From: Pseudomonas anatoliensis
GTDB taxonomy: Bacteria > Pseudomonadota > Gammaproteobacteria > Pseudomonadales > Pseudomonadaceae
Direction: 5' to 3'
Length of the DNA stretch: 64,000 nt
NCBI RefSeq assembly: GCF_017976235.1
Contig: NZ_JACVHC010000001.1
Location: forward strand, 496,001-560,000
A program made the translations under genes and the position numbers. The notes beneath the pieces are model-generated. The model made no database searches. It saw nothing but the letters and a program-made list of their open reading frames with translations, and was not told where the DNA came from. Of this stretch, positions 34,069-41,592 are shown piece by piece; within the stretch, counting starts at the first letter, position 1; every line of letters begins with the position of its first letter.

Positions 34069-34272
34069 ATGCAATGCAGGGTTGATGTTGCCGTGATGAT
34101 CGGCAGTGGCGTGCCCCCCGGTTTGCGCGCGATGGGGCAAAGCGTTTGCTGGGTGGTTTTGCTCAACGGTGAGCGCCGTGGCACCGCGTTCGCCAGTCGC
34201 GATGAGGCCGAGGAGTGCAGGGCTGCGTGGCTCGCGCAGTTGAAGGCGGAGGTTGGCGACAGCCTGCACTGA
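34069..34272 (+). CDS. Small hypothetical protein
   Basis: Protein of 67 residues with a strong CGGAGG site before its ATG. The sequence (QSVCWVVLLNGERRGTAFASRDEAEECRAAWLAQL) has one strand-turn-strand and an amphipathic helix; no family was recognised. It ends 5 bp before the convergent DUF2789 gene. Confidence 0.7.
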   Translation: MQCRVDVAVMIGSGVPPGLRAMGQSVCWVVLLNGERRGTAFASRDEAEECRAAWLAQLKAEVGDSLH

Positions 34273-34277
34273 TCGGG

Positions 34278-34514
34278 TCACTTGCCGTCGTGCAGGCGTA
34301 CGTTCAGTTCATCGAAGACAATTGCCCTGTCGTCGTCTTTGCCAATCCACTCTTCAAGTGTCTGTTTTTGAGCTTCCGTCCAGAAATGCGCGTCAACCAA
34401 TTTGGTGTTGGCGTCCAGCGGATGCTGTTCGATGAAGTCGTCGATTTGCGTGTCCTCTGAAGGCAGACCCAACTGATCGAACAGGGTTTTCAGATTGTAT
34501 GTTTCCAGATCCAT
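34278..34514 (-). CDS. DUF2789 family protein
   Basis: Protein of 78 residues with the family pattern YNLKTLFDQLGLPSEDTQIDDFIEQHPL and FWTEAQKQTLEEWIGKDDDRAIVFDELN. It is small, acidic and helical and common in pseudomonads, without known function. The ATG at 34514 follows AAAAGGAGC; the frame runs open to 34625. Confidence 0.85.
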   Translation of the reverse strand: MDLETYNLKTLFDQLGLPSEDTQIDDFIEQHPLDANTKLVDAHFWTEAQKQTLEEWIGKDDDRAIVFDELNVRLHDGK

Positions 34515-34561
34515 CGTGTGCTCCTTTTGCGCCCGCCGGGATGGCGTAGTCGACACTCTCT

Positions 34562-34837
34562 CTATCTGAGGCAGCCGCTGGCCAGGAGTTCGATTTGTAA
34601 TTCGAGTGAGCGGGCGAGTGCGCATGCCTCGTTATGATTCTCGCGGAAACCTCTTACACGGCCTGTCGACTTTTCTTTGATGTGAAAGAAGGCGTTACCT
34701 GCAGGTACCACCTGAAAGCGTGGTGTCTGGCCGTTTGATACGGATTCCGGCAGATCTTCCATACCGGTGATATGCAGGATCACAGGCGATTTGAGTCGGG
34801 CGTCAGCGGTCATGGCGAAATGAGTCAGAGTGCACAT
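34562..34837 (-). CDS. Hypothetical protein
   Basis: Protein of 91 residues whose ATG at 34837 follows AAAGGA. RFQVVPAGNAFFHIKEKSTGRVRGFRENHNEACALARSLE suggests a short beta sheet plus a helix. No family was recognised. It is upstream of and in line with the DUF2789 gene, 47 bp apart. Confidence 0.65.
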   Translation of the reverse strand: MCTLTHFAMTADARLKSPVILHITGMEDLPESVSNGQTPRFQVVPAGNAFFHIKEKSTGRVRGFRENHNEACALARSLELQIELLASGCLR

Positions 34838-35118
34838 ATGAAGTCCTTTTCATCAGTTGGCCGATATTTACAGGCCGTTGTGGGTAGTCTTAATGAGCAT
34901 CGCTGCTCTAGAATCGCCAGTACCTGTTGACGACAGCGCTTATCTAAAGCAATTTTTCGCAAGCGATATGTCGGAAAAGAGCTTTTTTTCGTGAGAATTT
35001 TCCCTAAAGTTCGTAGTCAACTTTCTCTCATGGCGGGCGAGGATTTTTCCTTCAGGCTTTGGCGACATTGGAGTGGGTTTCGCGAGTGACAATCCAGTAG
35101 TCTTACGAACCTCGCGTT

Positions 35119-35149
35119 GAACGAGCGCTCTGCTCCGTTCGGGTTTTTA
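35119..35149 (+). terminator. Hairpin plus T-run in a 421-bp gap (possible small RNA end)
   Basis: GAACGAGC and GCT(C)CGTTC form a stem around GCTCT, followed by GGGTTTTTATTT. No protein gene precedes it on the plus strand: the region 34838-35118 is non-coding and AT-rich. The terminator may end a small RNA starting in that gap; no promoter stands out clearly. Confidence 0.5.
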
Positions 35150-35258
35150 TTTGAGTCAATTGGCAGTGCCATCGGCCTGGCCGTTTTTTGCCGTGCGCGT
35201 TTCCCGTGTGCGGTTTTTCAGATGTGGGGATGTTTCTTTGGCAGTCAGTAATCTCGAT

Positions 35259-35708
35259 ATGCATGCTTTGTTCGTGCTGGGTGATTTGCGTGCAAAGCTG
35301 GTCAAGCAGTTCCAATCGCGTTTTGTTTACATCACCGAGCAAAGCGCTGAAGGCATTTACGTTGCCGAGATCGACACGCAAAGTGCGTTGGTGGTCGATG
35401 ACAAACCAGGGCTTAAGCTCAAGGTCGGCGATCACTTCAGTGCAGCAGTCTTGCCCAGCCGTGAAGGTGGCAAGCTGGATATCCGCTTTCGTGAAATTAA
35501 ACTCACGGTTTATGGGCTTGGCGATTACGCCTTCGTTGATACCGCTGATGGTCATGCAATCCTGTTCAAGGAAGGTCACAGCGTGGTGACCGTGTTCGCC
35601 GCCAATGATCAATTGCAGGAAGGCCTGACCAAGACCCTGAAAGCCGTCACTGGCAAAGCCGCGAAATGGCGCAAGGGCGAATTGGTGACCTTCAAGGCCA
35701 GCGAGTGA
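35259..35708 (+). CDS. Hypothetical protein
   Basis: Protein of 149 residues, mostly beta strands (LVKQFQSRFVYITEQSAEGIYVAEIDTQSALVVDDKPGLKLKVGDHFSAAV split by short turns). No signal peptide or membrane helix is seen and no family was recognised. The ATG at 35259 was chosen; an in-frame TTG at 35238 with GGGGA upstream is possible. The stop overlaps the start of the next gene. Confidence 0.65.
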   Translation: MHALFVLGDLRAKLVKQFQSRFVYITEQSAEGIYVAEIDTQSALVVDDKPGLKLKVGDHFSAAVLPSREGGKLDIRFREIKLTVYGLGDYAFVDTADGHAILFKEGHSVVTVFAANDQLQEGLTKTLKAVTGKAAKWRKGELVTFKASE

Positions 35709-35914
35709 TCGGCGGTTTGAGTCGCGCCGATTTTCATTCGCAGAACATCGACAATGCGCGTGATGAGGCCGGGCGATTGTTCGCCCTGAAGGCCGAGCTG
35801 CAAGGCGCGTGGCTGGGATGGGTGGCCTCGCAGATCTATGCGTTGCGTCCAGCGGAGTACGCCAGCATGGTCAGACGCGAGCTGCAAAGCTTGCAGGAAA
35901 AGTCTGAAAGCTAA
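35705..35914 (+). CDS. Small hypothetical protein, coupled to the preceding gene
   Basis: Protein of 69 residues starting with GTG in a GTGA overlap with the previous stop, a typical translational coupling. The sequence is helical (ADFHSQNIDNARDEAGRLFALKAEL; PAEYASMVRRELQSLQE). No family was recognised. Confidence 0.65.
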   Translation: MIGGLSRADFHSQNIDNARDEAGRLFALKAELQGAWLGWVASQIYALRPAEYASMVRRELQSLQEKSES

Positions 35915-36041
35915 CCTCGTCTGGGGCCCGGCCCTGAAAAAGCAGGAACCTCGTCTACAGTCAGTTGACTGAGTATTCAGAGGCTTGCGGTCTTCTGTCA
36001 GGCCATCCTGCCATTGCTGTGAACAGCACGAGGTGCAATGC

Positions 36042-37058
36042 ATGAACGGATTTCGACGGTTATTGGCCGCCAGCGTGGCGACATTCGGCTTGCTGACGTC
36101 AGCGCAATCGACGATGGCGGCGCAGGCGCCGATCCATTTCGCTGACCTGAATTGGGAAAGCGGCAGCCTTATCACCGATGTATTGCGGATCATCGTCGAG
36201 AAGGGCTACGGATTGCCAACCGACACCTTGCCCGGCACTACCATTACCCTGGAAACCGCGCTGGCCAATAATGACATTCAGGTCATAGGTGAAGAGTGGG
36301 CGGGGCGCAGCCCGGTGTGGGTCAAGGCTGAGGCCGAAGGCAAAGTCGTGAGTCTGGGCGATACGGTCAAAGGCGCCACCGAAGGCTGGTGGGTGCCGGA
36401 ATACGTGATCAAGGGTGATCCGGCCAAGGGCATCAAGCCGCTGGCACCGGACTTGCGCAGTGTCAGTGATCTGAAAAAATACAAGGACGTGTTCAAGGAC
36501 CCGGAAAACCCGAGCAAGGGGCGTTTCCTCAACAGCCCGATTGGCTGGACTTCAGAAGTGGTCAACAAGCAGAAACTCACGGCTTACGGTTTGCAGGACG
36601 ACTTCACCAATTTCCGCAGCGGCTCGGGTGCTGCGCTCGACGCCGAGATCAGTTCTTCCATTCGTCGCGGCAAACCGGTGCTGTTCTATTACTGGTCGCC
36701 GACACCGTTGCTGGGCAAGTTCAAACTGGTGCAGCTCGAAGAGCCGCCGTTTGATGCCGAGGCCTGGAAGACGTTGACTGACGCCGATAATCCCAGCCCG
36801 AAACCGACCCGCTCGCTGGCGTCGAAACTGTCGATTGGGGTGTCTACGCCGTTCCAGAAGCAGTATCCGCAGATTGCCGAATTCTTCAGCAAGGTTGATT
36901 TCCCGATTGATGCGCTGAACAAGGCGTTGGCCGACATGAGCGAGAAGCACACCGCTCCGCGTCAGGCGGCTGAGGCGTTCATGAAGGCCCATCCGGATGT
37001 GTGGCAGGCGTGGTTGCCGAAGGATGTGGCGGATAAGGTTTCGGCCAGCCTGCAATAA
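36042..37058 (+). CDS. Glycine-betaine/choline-type ABC substrate-binding protein (orphan)
   Basis: Periplasmic binding protein of 338 residues with a signal peptide (FRRLLAASVATFGLLTSAQSTMA, cleavage near AQAP) and the OpuAC/ProX-type fold (IHFADLNWESGSLITDVLRIIVEKGYG; GEEWAGRSPVWV; LFYYWSPTPLLGKFKLVQLEEPPF). Members bind quaternary amines or similar solutes for an ABC importer. No permease or ATPase gene is adjacent, so it either serves a distant importer or acts as a sensor partner. GAGG precedes the ATG. Confidence 0.88.
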   Translation: MNGFRRLLAASVATFGLLTSAQSTMAAQAPIHFADLNWESGSLITDVLRIIVEKGYGLPTDTLPGTTITLETALANNDIQVIGEEWAGRSPVWVKAEAEGKVVSLGDTVKGATEGWWVPEYVIKGDPAKGIKPLAPDLRSVSDLKKYKDVFKDPENPSKGRFLNSPIGWTSEVVNKQKLTAYGLQDDFTNFRSGSGAALDAEISSSIRRGKPVLFYYWSPTPLLGKFKLVQLEEPPFDAEAWKTLTDADNPSPKPTRSLASKLSIGVSTPFQKQYPQIAEFFSKVDFPIDALNKALADMSEKHTAPRQAAEAFMKAHPDVWQAWLPKDVADKVSASLQ

Positions 37059-37060
37059 AT

Positions 37061-37132
37061 CCTGATCCTGATCCTGATCCTGATCCTGATCCTGATCCTG
37101 ATGCTGATGCTGATGCTGATGCTGATGCTGAT
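37061..37132. repeat. Hexanucleotide tandem repeat: seven CCTGAT then five GCTGAT units
   Basis: Twelve perfect 6-bp units start 2 bp after the binding-protein stop codon and end next to a REP doublet. The single base change between blocks (CCTGAT to GCTGAT) shows expansion from two founders. Such arrays change length by slippage. Confidence 0.97.
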
Positions 37133-37133
37133 T

Positions 37134-37221
37134 CTGTAGGAGCTGCCGCAGGCTGCGATCTTTTGATCTGGCCTTTGGAAGGACAAAGTCAAAAGATCGC
37201 AGCCTGCGGCAGCTCCTACAG
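37134..37221. repeat. REP doublet, type A
   Basis: CTGTAGGAGCTGCCGCAGGC and its reverse complement lie between the hexanucleotide array and the TonB receptor stop. The pair may act as a shared terminator for the two convergent genes. Confidence 0.9.
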
Positions 37222-37237
37222 TGAGTAGCGTTTTCGG

Positions 37238-39373
37238 TTAGAACCTGGTTTGTACGGCCAACTCGAAGGTACGCGGTGTACCCAGGTAATACGCCGGCGA
37301 TACATGCGCAAACTCGGCATACACCTCATTCGTCAAGTTACGCACCCGACCGGTGACAGTGGTGTGCGAATCGATCTTGTAACTGAGGAAGCTGCCGAAC
37401 AGCGTGTACGACGGCACGGTCATCGTATTGGCGCTGTCGGCAAACACCGATGCGACGTATCGCGCATCGACCCCACCTTGCCATTGCGGCGAAAAATCAT
37501 AAGTCAGCCAGAGATTGCCAACCCGGTCCGGGACATTGGTGGGCGTGTTGCCCTTGCGCGAAACCACGGCACCCGCGGCGTTTTTTTCGGTGAAGTCATC
37601 GTACTGCGCGTCAACCCAGGCGAAATTGCCCTCGGCCAGCAGTCTGTCTGTAATGCGCAAGGAGCTGGCAATCTCGATGCCTTTTGACGTCTGCTGACCC
37701 ACTGGAATACTGCTGGTCGGGTCCAGTGGATCGGTGACGGCGAAGTCCTTTCGTTCAATGGTGTAGGCCGCCACAGTCGCCGAGCCTCGCCCGTTCAGGT
37801 AGTCGAACTTGCTGCCGATTTCCCATTGCTTGCCGGTCGATACGTCGAAGTCCTGTGTGCCATTGGGTTGCTCGGCCGCGGTGCTGTATTGCGCGTAGAC
37901 GTTGGCCGAAGGGGTGAACTGGTAAGTCAGGCCCGCACGCCCCGTGACAGGCTCCCAACTGCGCTTGAGGTGCCTGGGATTGGCGGCGGTCACGACGCGG
38001 TGGTTGGTCACGTCGAGATCGATGTCGTCATAACGCAGACCGGTGAGCAGCGACAGTTTGTCGGTCAACGCCAAGCGGTTTTCCACGAACAGCGCTTTGG
38101 TGGTGACCTCGTTGGTCTTGTCACTGATCAGCTCGGGGTTGGTGCCGGGAATGTCGTAGAAATACCCAGGACGATAGTGGTTCGGGTTTACCGTGCTCGC
38201 GCCTTTTATGTTGAGCGGCGAGTTGGTGGTTTGGTTGACCTTGTACTCGAAACCGCCGGACCACGTCGTATCAAGTCCCAACAAAGTGTTGTCGTGGCGC
38301 AGTTCGAACTGGTTGCCGTTCTGTTCGCCTTGGTGTCGCACCTGATACGCCGTCGAACGATTCACTGCCGAGTTGTCGGCGTTGTACTGGTAGGTTTCGA
38401 GATTGCGGTAATCGCGTTGGCTGTCGAGGTGATACAGCGTGTTGCGCAGGGTGGTGGTGTCGTTGATCCGGTAGTCGATGATCGACCGCACCCAGATTGT
38501 CCGCTGTTCGTAGCGGCCGTCCTCGACGTTGTAGTTGTTGAAGCGGTTGTGTTTATCGATCTTCAACTCGCCGGCCTTGGGGTTGAGTACCGGCGTGCCC
38601 CAGTAGGGACTGTCTTCATGCTCGTCCTGATACTCCAGGGCCAGGGTATGCGACAGGTTTGGTGTGAGATCGCTGAGTAATGAAAACGCCACGCTCCAGG
38701 CTTCGCGCTCCTGTCGGTCGATGTAGCCATTGCTGGTGTTGTGGCTGACGTCCAGGCGCGCGTAGTGCTGCACCTCGCTGCCTGGATCGGTCAGCGCATG
38801 GTTGAGGCCGAACGCGGTTTCGCTGGTGTCGTAGGTGCCGTAACTGACCCGGCCTTCAACAGCCTGTTCATCGCGCGTCGCCAGTTTGGTCACGTAGTTC
38901 AACGAGCCGCCGACCGAGCCTGCGCCATTGATCAGCGACGACGGGCCGCCGACCAACTCCACCCGGTCATAGATCCACGCATCGACAGGGCGGGCGAGGC
39001 CCCCGGAGACGTTGATGCCGTTGAACATCTGGGTGATCTGGCTGCTGGTGAAGCCGCGATAGGAGACGAATCCGCCGAAGCCTGGCGGTGCGCTGGCATT
39101 GACGCCGGGCAGGGTGTTGGCGGCGTCCTGGAAATTCTGTGCGCCGTGGCGCTCGATGTCGTTGCGATTGGCGATGGCCACCGAGGCGGGTGTGTCGCGC
39201 AGGCTCAAACCGAGCCGCGAAGCCATGCCGCTGGATTGATCCAGGCTCAGGCCCGGCTCGCTGCCGGATTCGCCATCAATAGTGATCGGCGCCAGATCCA
39301 GGGTGGATTGCGCCCAGACGTTTACGGACAGGCAGCCGCACAGGCTCGCCAGCAAAGTGAGTTGTTTCATCAT
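37238..39373 (-). CDS. TonB-dependent outer-membrane receptor
   Basis: Protein of 711 residues with a signal peptide (cleavage near VWAQ), a TonB-box region (LDLAPITIDG), a plug domain (RDTPASVAIANRNDIERHGAQNFQDAANTLPGV; PVDAWIYDRVELVGGPSSLINGAGSVGGSLNYVTK) and a 22-strand barrel ending in the terminal Phe signature (FELAVQTRF). It imports a siderophore or metal complex with TonB energy. The DUF2946 gene 89 bp upstream on the same strand suggests copper or another metal rather than an iron siderophore. No sigma/anti-sigma pair is present. Confidence 0.92.
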   Translation of the reverse strand: MMKQLTLLASLCGCLSVNVWAQSTLDLAPITIDGESGSEPGLSLDQSSGMASRLGLSLRDTPASVAIANRNDIERHGAQNFQDAANTLPGVNASAPPGFGGFVSYRGFTSSQITQMFNGINVSGGLARPVDAWIYDRVELVGGPSSLINGAGSVGGSLNYVTKLATRDEQAVEGRVSYGTYDTSETAFGLNHALTDPGSEVQHYARLDVSHNTSNGYIDRQEREAWSVAFSLLSDLTPNLSHTLALEYQDEHEDSPYWGTPVLNPKAGELKIDKHNRFNNYNVEDGRYEQRTIWVRSIIDYRINDTTTLRNTLYHLDSQRDYRNLETYQYNADNSAVNRSTAYQVRHQGEQNGNQFELRHDNTLLGLDTTWSGGFEYKVNQTTNSPLNIKGASTVNPNHYRPGYFYDIPGTNPELISDKTNEVTTKALFVENRLALTDKLSLLTGLRYDDIDLDVTNHRVVTAANPRHLKRSWEPVTGRAGLTYQFTPSANVYAQYSTAAEQPNGTQDFDVSTGKQWEIGSKFDYLNGRGSATVAAYTIERKDFAVTDPLDPTSSIPVGQQTSKGIEIASSLRITDRLLAEGNFAWVDAQYDDFTEKNAAGAVVSRKGNTPTNVPDRVGNLWLTYDFSPQWQGGVDARYVASVFADSANTMTVPSYTLFGSFLSYKIDSHTTVTGRVRNLTNEVYAEFAHVSPAYYLGTPRTFELAVQTRF

Positions 39374-39462
39374 TGAATCCTGAATGCATGTCTAGGAGTC
39401 AGCGCACAGGCAAACGCCGCGCGTTGGCGCAGTGGGCTGACAAATCAAAAAGGCAGGAACAC

Positions 39463-39852
39463 TCAGGCGAGCGGAGGGGCGCGTGGGTTGGCCGATGGCC
39501 AGGTAAGGCGGGCAGGGAGGTCGGCGCTGGCGATGGGCGCCAGCGGCGGGCTGTGTTGTTCTGGAAGGATCGCCAGGGTCAGGCTGGAGTTGAACGCCGG
39601 GCCCATGCCGCCACCGACAGAGCACAGCGGACAGCCGAAGGCTTTGGACAGCGTCGGCAGTTGTTCTTCGCCGGGATTGGAGGCCCGCGGCGCTTGAGTC
39701 GCCGGGTCGACTGTACAGAACTGGCCGCCGATGCCGTTGAGCTGCATGCCGACCATTTGCCCGTGACCGATGCTGCAGGCGAACACGTTGAACAGGACGC
39801 AGCAATAGAGCATCCAGGCCAGCAGTGATCGATCGGAACGGGAGAATTTCAT
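39463..39852 (-). CDS. DUF2946 family protein
   Basis: Protein of 129 residues with an N-terminal hydrophobic segment (SLLAWMLYCCVLFNVFACSIGHGQMVGMQ) and a cysteine/methionine-rich middle (FGCPLCSVGGGMG), typical of DUF2946 proteins found beside copper-related TonB receptors. It is probably exported or membrane-anchored. It lies just upstream of the receptor and is likely co-transcribed. Metal binding is inferred from Cys/Met/His content. Confidence 0.8.
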   Translation of the reverse strand: MKFSRSDRSLLAWMLYCCVLFNVFACSIGHGQMVGMQLNGIGGQFCTVDPATQAPRASNPGEEQLPTLSKAFGCPLCSVGGGMGPAFNSSLTLAILPEQHSPPLAPIASADLPARLTWPSANPRAPPLA

Positions 39853-39945
39853 GGGGCGGCACTTTACCGTACCGCTGATCGGTCGTGCACTTGAAAAAAA
39901 TGCGACTAGGATGATTTGTTCAAATCCCTTTCAAGGATTTCAACC

Positions 39946-40386
39946 ATGACCTTTGTGTTGGCTCAATGGCTGGTGACAGCGTTTGCGGTGATCAGCCTGG
40001 TGCATGTGTATTGGGCGTTGGGTGGGCAATGGGCGGCGGTGGCGGCTGTTCCGCAAGTTCCGGAGGAAGGCTTGGTGGCGACGTTGCGACCGGCATTCAA
40101 ACCGTCGGGCTGGATTACCTTGGTGGTGGCGGTTGTTTTATTGGCGATTGCCGCGCTGGTGTGTCTGCGGGTCGGGTGGGGCGTGGCGCCGGTACATCAC
40201 AAGGCGTTGCAGTGGGTGATCAGTGTGATTGCGCTGCTGATGTTTGCCCGGGCGATTGGTGATTCGCATCTGGTGGGGTTTTTCAAGGAAGTGAAGGGTT
40301 CACGTTTTGCGCGGCTGGATACGTGGGTTTATTCGCCGTTGTGTGCGGTGTTGGGGGGCGGGTTGCTGGCGGTGGCTTGGGTTTGA
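39946..40386 (+). CDS. DUF3995 membrane protein
   Basis: Protein of 146 residues with four membrane helices and the family pattern LVHVYWALGGQWA near the start and KGSRFARLDTWVYSPLCAVLGGGL near the end. Its function is unknown. The ATG at 39946 begins the first helix. Divergent from DUF2946, and followed by a single REP unit. Confidence 0.82.
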   Translation: MTFVLAQWLVTAFAVISLVHVYWALGGQWAAVAAVPQVPEEGLVATLRPAFKPSGWITLVVAVVLLAIAALVCLRVGWGVAPVHHKALQWVISVIALLMFARAIGDSHLVGFFKEVKGSRFARLDTWVYSPLCAVLGGGLLAVAWV

Positions 40387-40397
40387 GGTGAAGGCCA

Positions 40398-40433
40398 GAT
40401 CAAAAGATCGCAGCCTGCGGCAGCTCCTACAGG
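40398..40433. repeat. Single REP unit, type A
   Basis: GATCAAAAGATCGCAGCCTG runs into GCGGCAGCTCCTACAGG without a partner arm, between convergent DUF3995 and shaG. Confidence 0.85.
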
Positions 40434-40469
40434 GGAATGCGTTTGCCGCGGACTGTGTCTTTTAACGGA

Positions 40470-40832
40470 TTAGCTACCGCTTTCTGTTCGTCGGCTGCTG
40501 ACTTCAGCCGGCACATCATCCCCGGCCATGCGTTTGCGGAACAACGCCGCGCGCGCCAGTAGCAATGTGGTCACCGGTACCGTGATCGCCAGTAAAATCG
40601 GGATCAGCCAGGCATGCAGCACCGGCCCGGACTTCAGCGCTGAAAAGCAAATGATCGAGGCCAGCGCCACACACCACGCTCCCAGTGTCGACGCGAGGGC
40701 CGGAGGGTGCATGCGCTGGAAGTAGTCCTTCATCCGCAACAACCCGATTGCGCCGATCAAGGCAAACACGCCGCTGAGCACCAGCAGGATCGCCACTGGA
40801 ATCTCAACCCAAAGAGACAGTTCCGCGTTCAT
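40470..40832 (-). CDS. shaG: Monovalent cation/H+ antiporter subunit G
   Basis: Protein of 120 residues with three helices and the MnhG/PhaG pattern FALIGAIGLLRMKDYFQRMHPPALASTLG. It is the last gene of the six-gene Sha (Mrp/Pha) operon, whose complex exchanges Na+ or K+ for H+ in the inner membrane. The start overlaps the stop of subunit F by 4 bp. Confidence 0.95.
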   Translation of the reverse strand: MNAELSLWVEIPVAILLVLSGVFALIGAIGLLRMKDYFQRMHPPALASTLGAWCVALASIICFSALKSGPVLHAWLIPILLAITVPVTTLLLARAALFRKRMAGDDVPAEVSSRRTESGS

Positions 40833-41107
40833 TCGATGACCTCGCCACGCAGCAGGAATTTCGCCAGGGCAAACGAACCGACGAAGCCGAACAGCGCGAT
40901 CAGCAGCGCCGCCTCAAAGTAAGTGTCACTGGAGTAGCGAATGCCCAGGGTCAGCATCATCAGCATCGCAACGATGTACAGATAGTCCAGCGCCAGTACC
41001 CGGTCTTGCGCCGATGGCCCTTTGAACAGGCGGATCAGGGTCAGCACCATGGCCAGACAGAATAGAAACAGCGTCAGCAGAATCGCGTTCGACAGTAATG
41101 GGCTCAT
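40829..41107 (-). CDS. shaF: Monovalent cation/H+ antiporter subunit F
   Basis: Protein of 92 residues with three helices and the MnhF signature LIRLFKGPSAQDRVLALDYLYIVAMLMM. Overlaps subunits E and G by 4 bp each. Confidence 0.95.
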   Translation of the reverse strand: MSPLLSNAILLTLFLFCLAMVLTLIRLFKGPSAQDRVLALDYLYIVAMLMMLTLGIRYSSDTYFEAALLIALFGFVGSFALAKFLLRGEVIE

Positions 41108-41592
41108 TCGAAAATCTCCATCAGCGGCCGCTCGTAAATGCTCTTGAAGTGCTCGATGAATTGCGCTTCGTCATCCAGATCCCAAACGTGTATCAGCAGA
41201 ATGCTGCGATCCAGCGCCAGTTCGGACCACACCGTACCGGGCACTACCGTGCAGATCATCGACAATGCCGCCAGGCCGTGAGCGTCACGCAGGTCCAGCG
41301 GCACTTTGATAAAGCGCGAACGAGGCGGGCGGCGACCTGCGTTGAGTACACCCCACGCCACAATCAAGTTGGACGTCACCACATCACGACCAACCAGGAG
41401 GAACAGCCGCACGATTGTCCATGGACGGCGGATACGCACTTGCTTGGGACGCAATTTGCGCATCATCAACGGCGCAGCGAATCCGAGTATCGCGCCGAGC
41501 AGCAGGTTGCCCGGACTGATCGACAGGTTCAGCGTCAGCCACAAGATACACAGTGCCAATGACAGCAACGGTGCCGGAAATACGCGCTTCAT
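41104..41592 (-). CDS. shaE: Monovalent cation/H+ antiporter subunit E
   Basis: Protein of 162 residues. Two N-terminal helices (LSLALCILWLTLNLSISPGNLLLGAILGF) precede a soluble MnhE domain (ALSMICTVVPGTVWSELALDRSILLIHVWDLDDEAQF). It stabilises the antiporter complex. Overlaps its neighbours by 4 bp. Confidence 0.95.
   Translation of the reverse strand: MKRVFPAPLLSLALCILWLTLNLSISPGNLLLGAILGFAAPLMMRKLRPKQVRIRRPWTIVRLFLLVGRDVVTSNLIVAWGVLNAGRRPPRSRFIKVPLDLRDAHGLAALSMICTVVPGTVWSELALDRSILLIHVWDLDDEAQFIEHFKSIYERPLMEIFE

Noticed and set aside
35913..35956. Direct repeat AACCTCGTCT twice, 34 bp apart, before the binding-protein gene
   Set aside because: Too short and isolated to call an operator; it may be chance in a short gap.
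36962..37192. Minus-strand frame with alternating Ser-Ile and Arg-Ile
   Set aside because: This is only the translation of the hexanucleotide array; no ribosome site or conserved flank.
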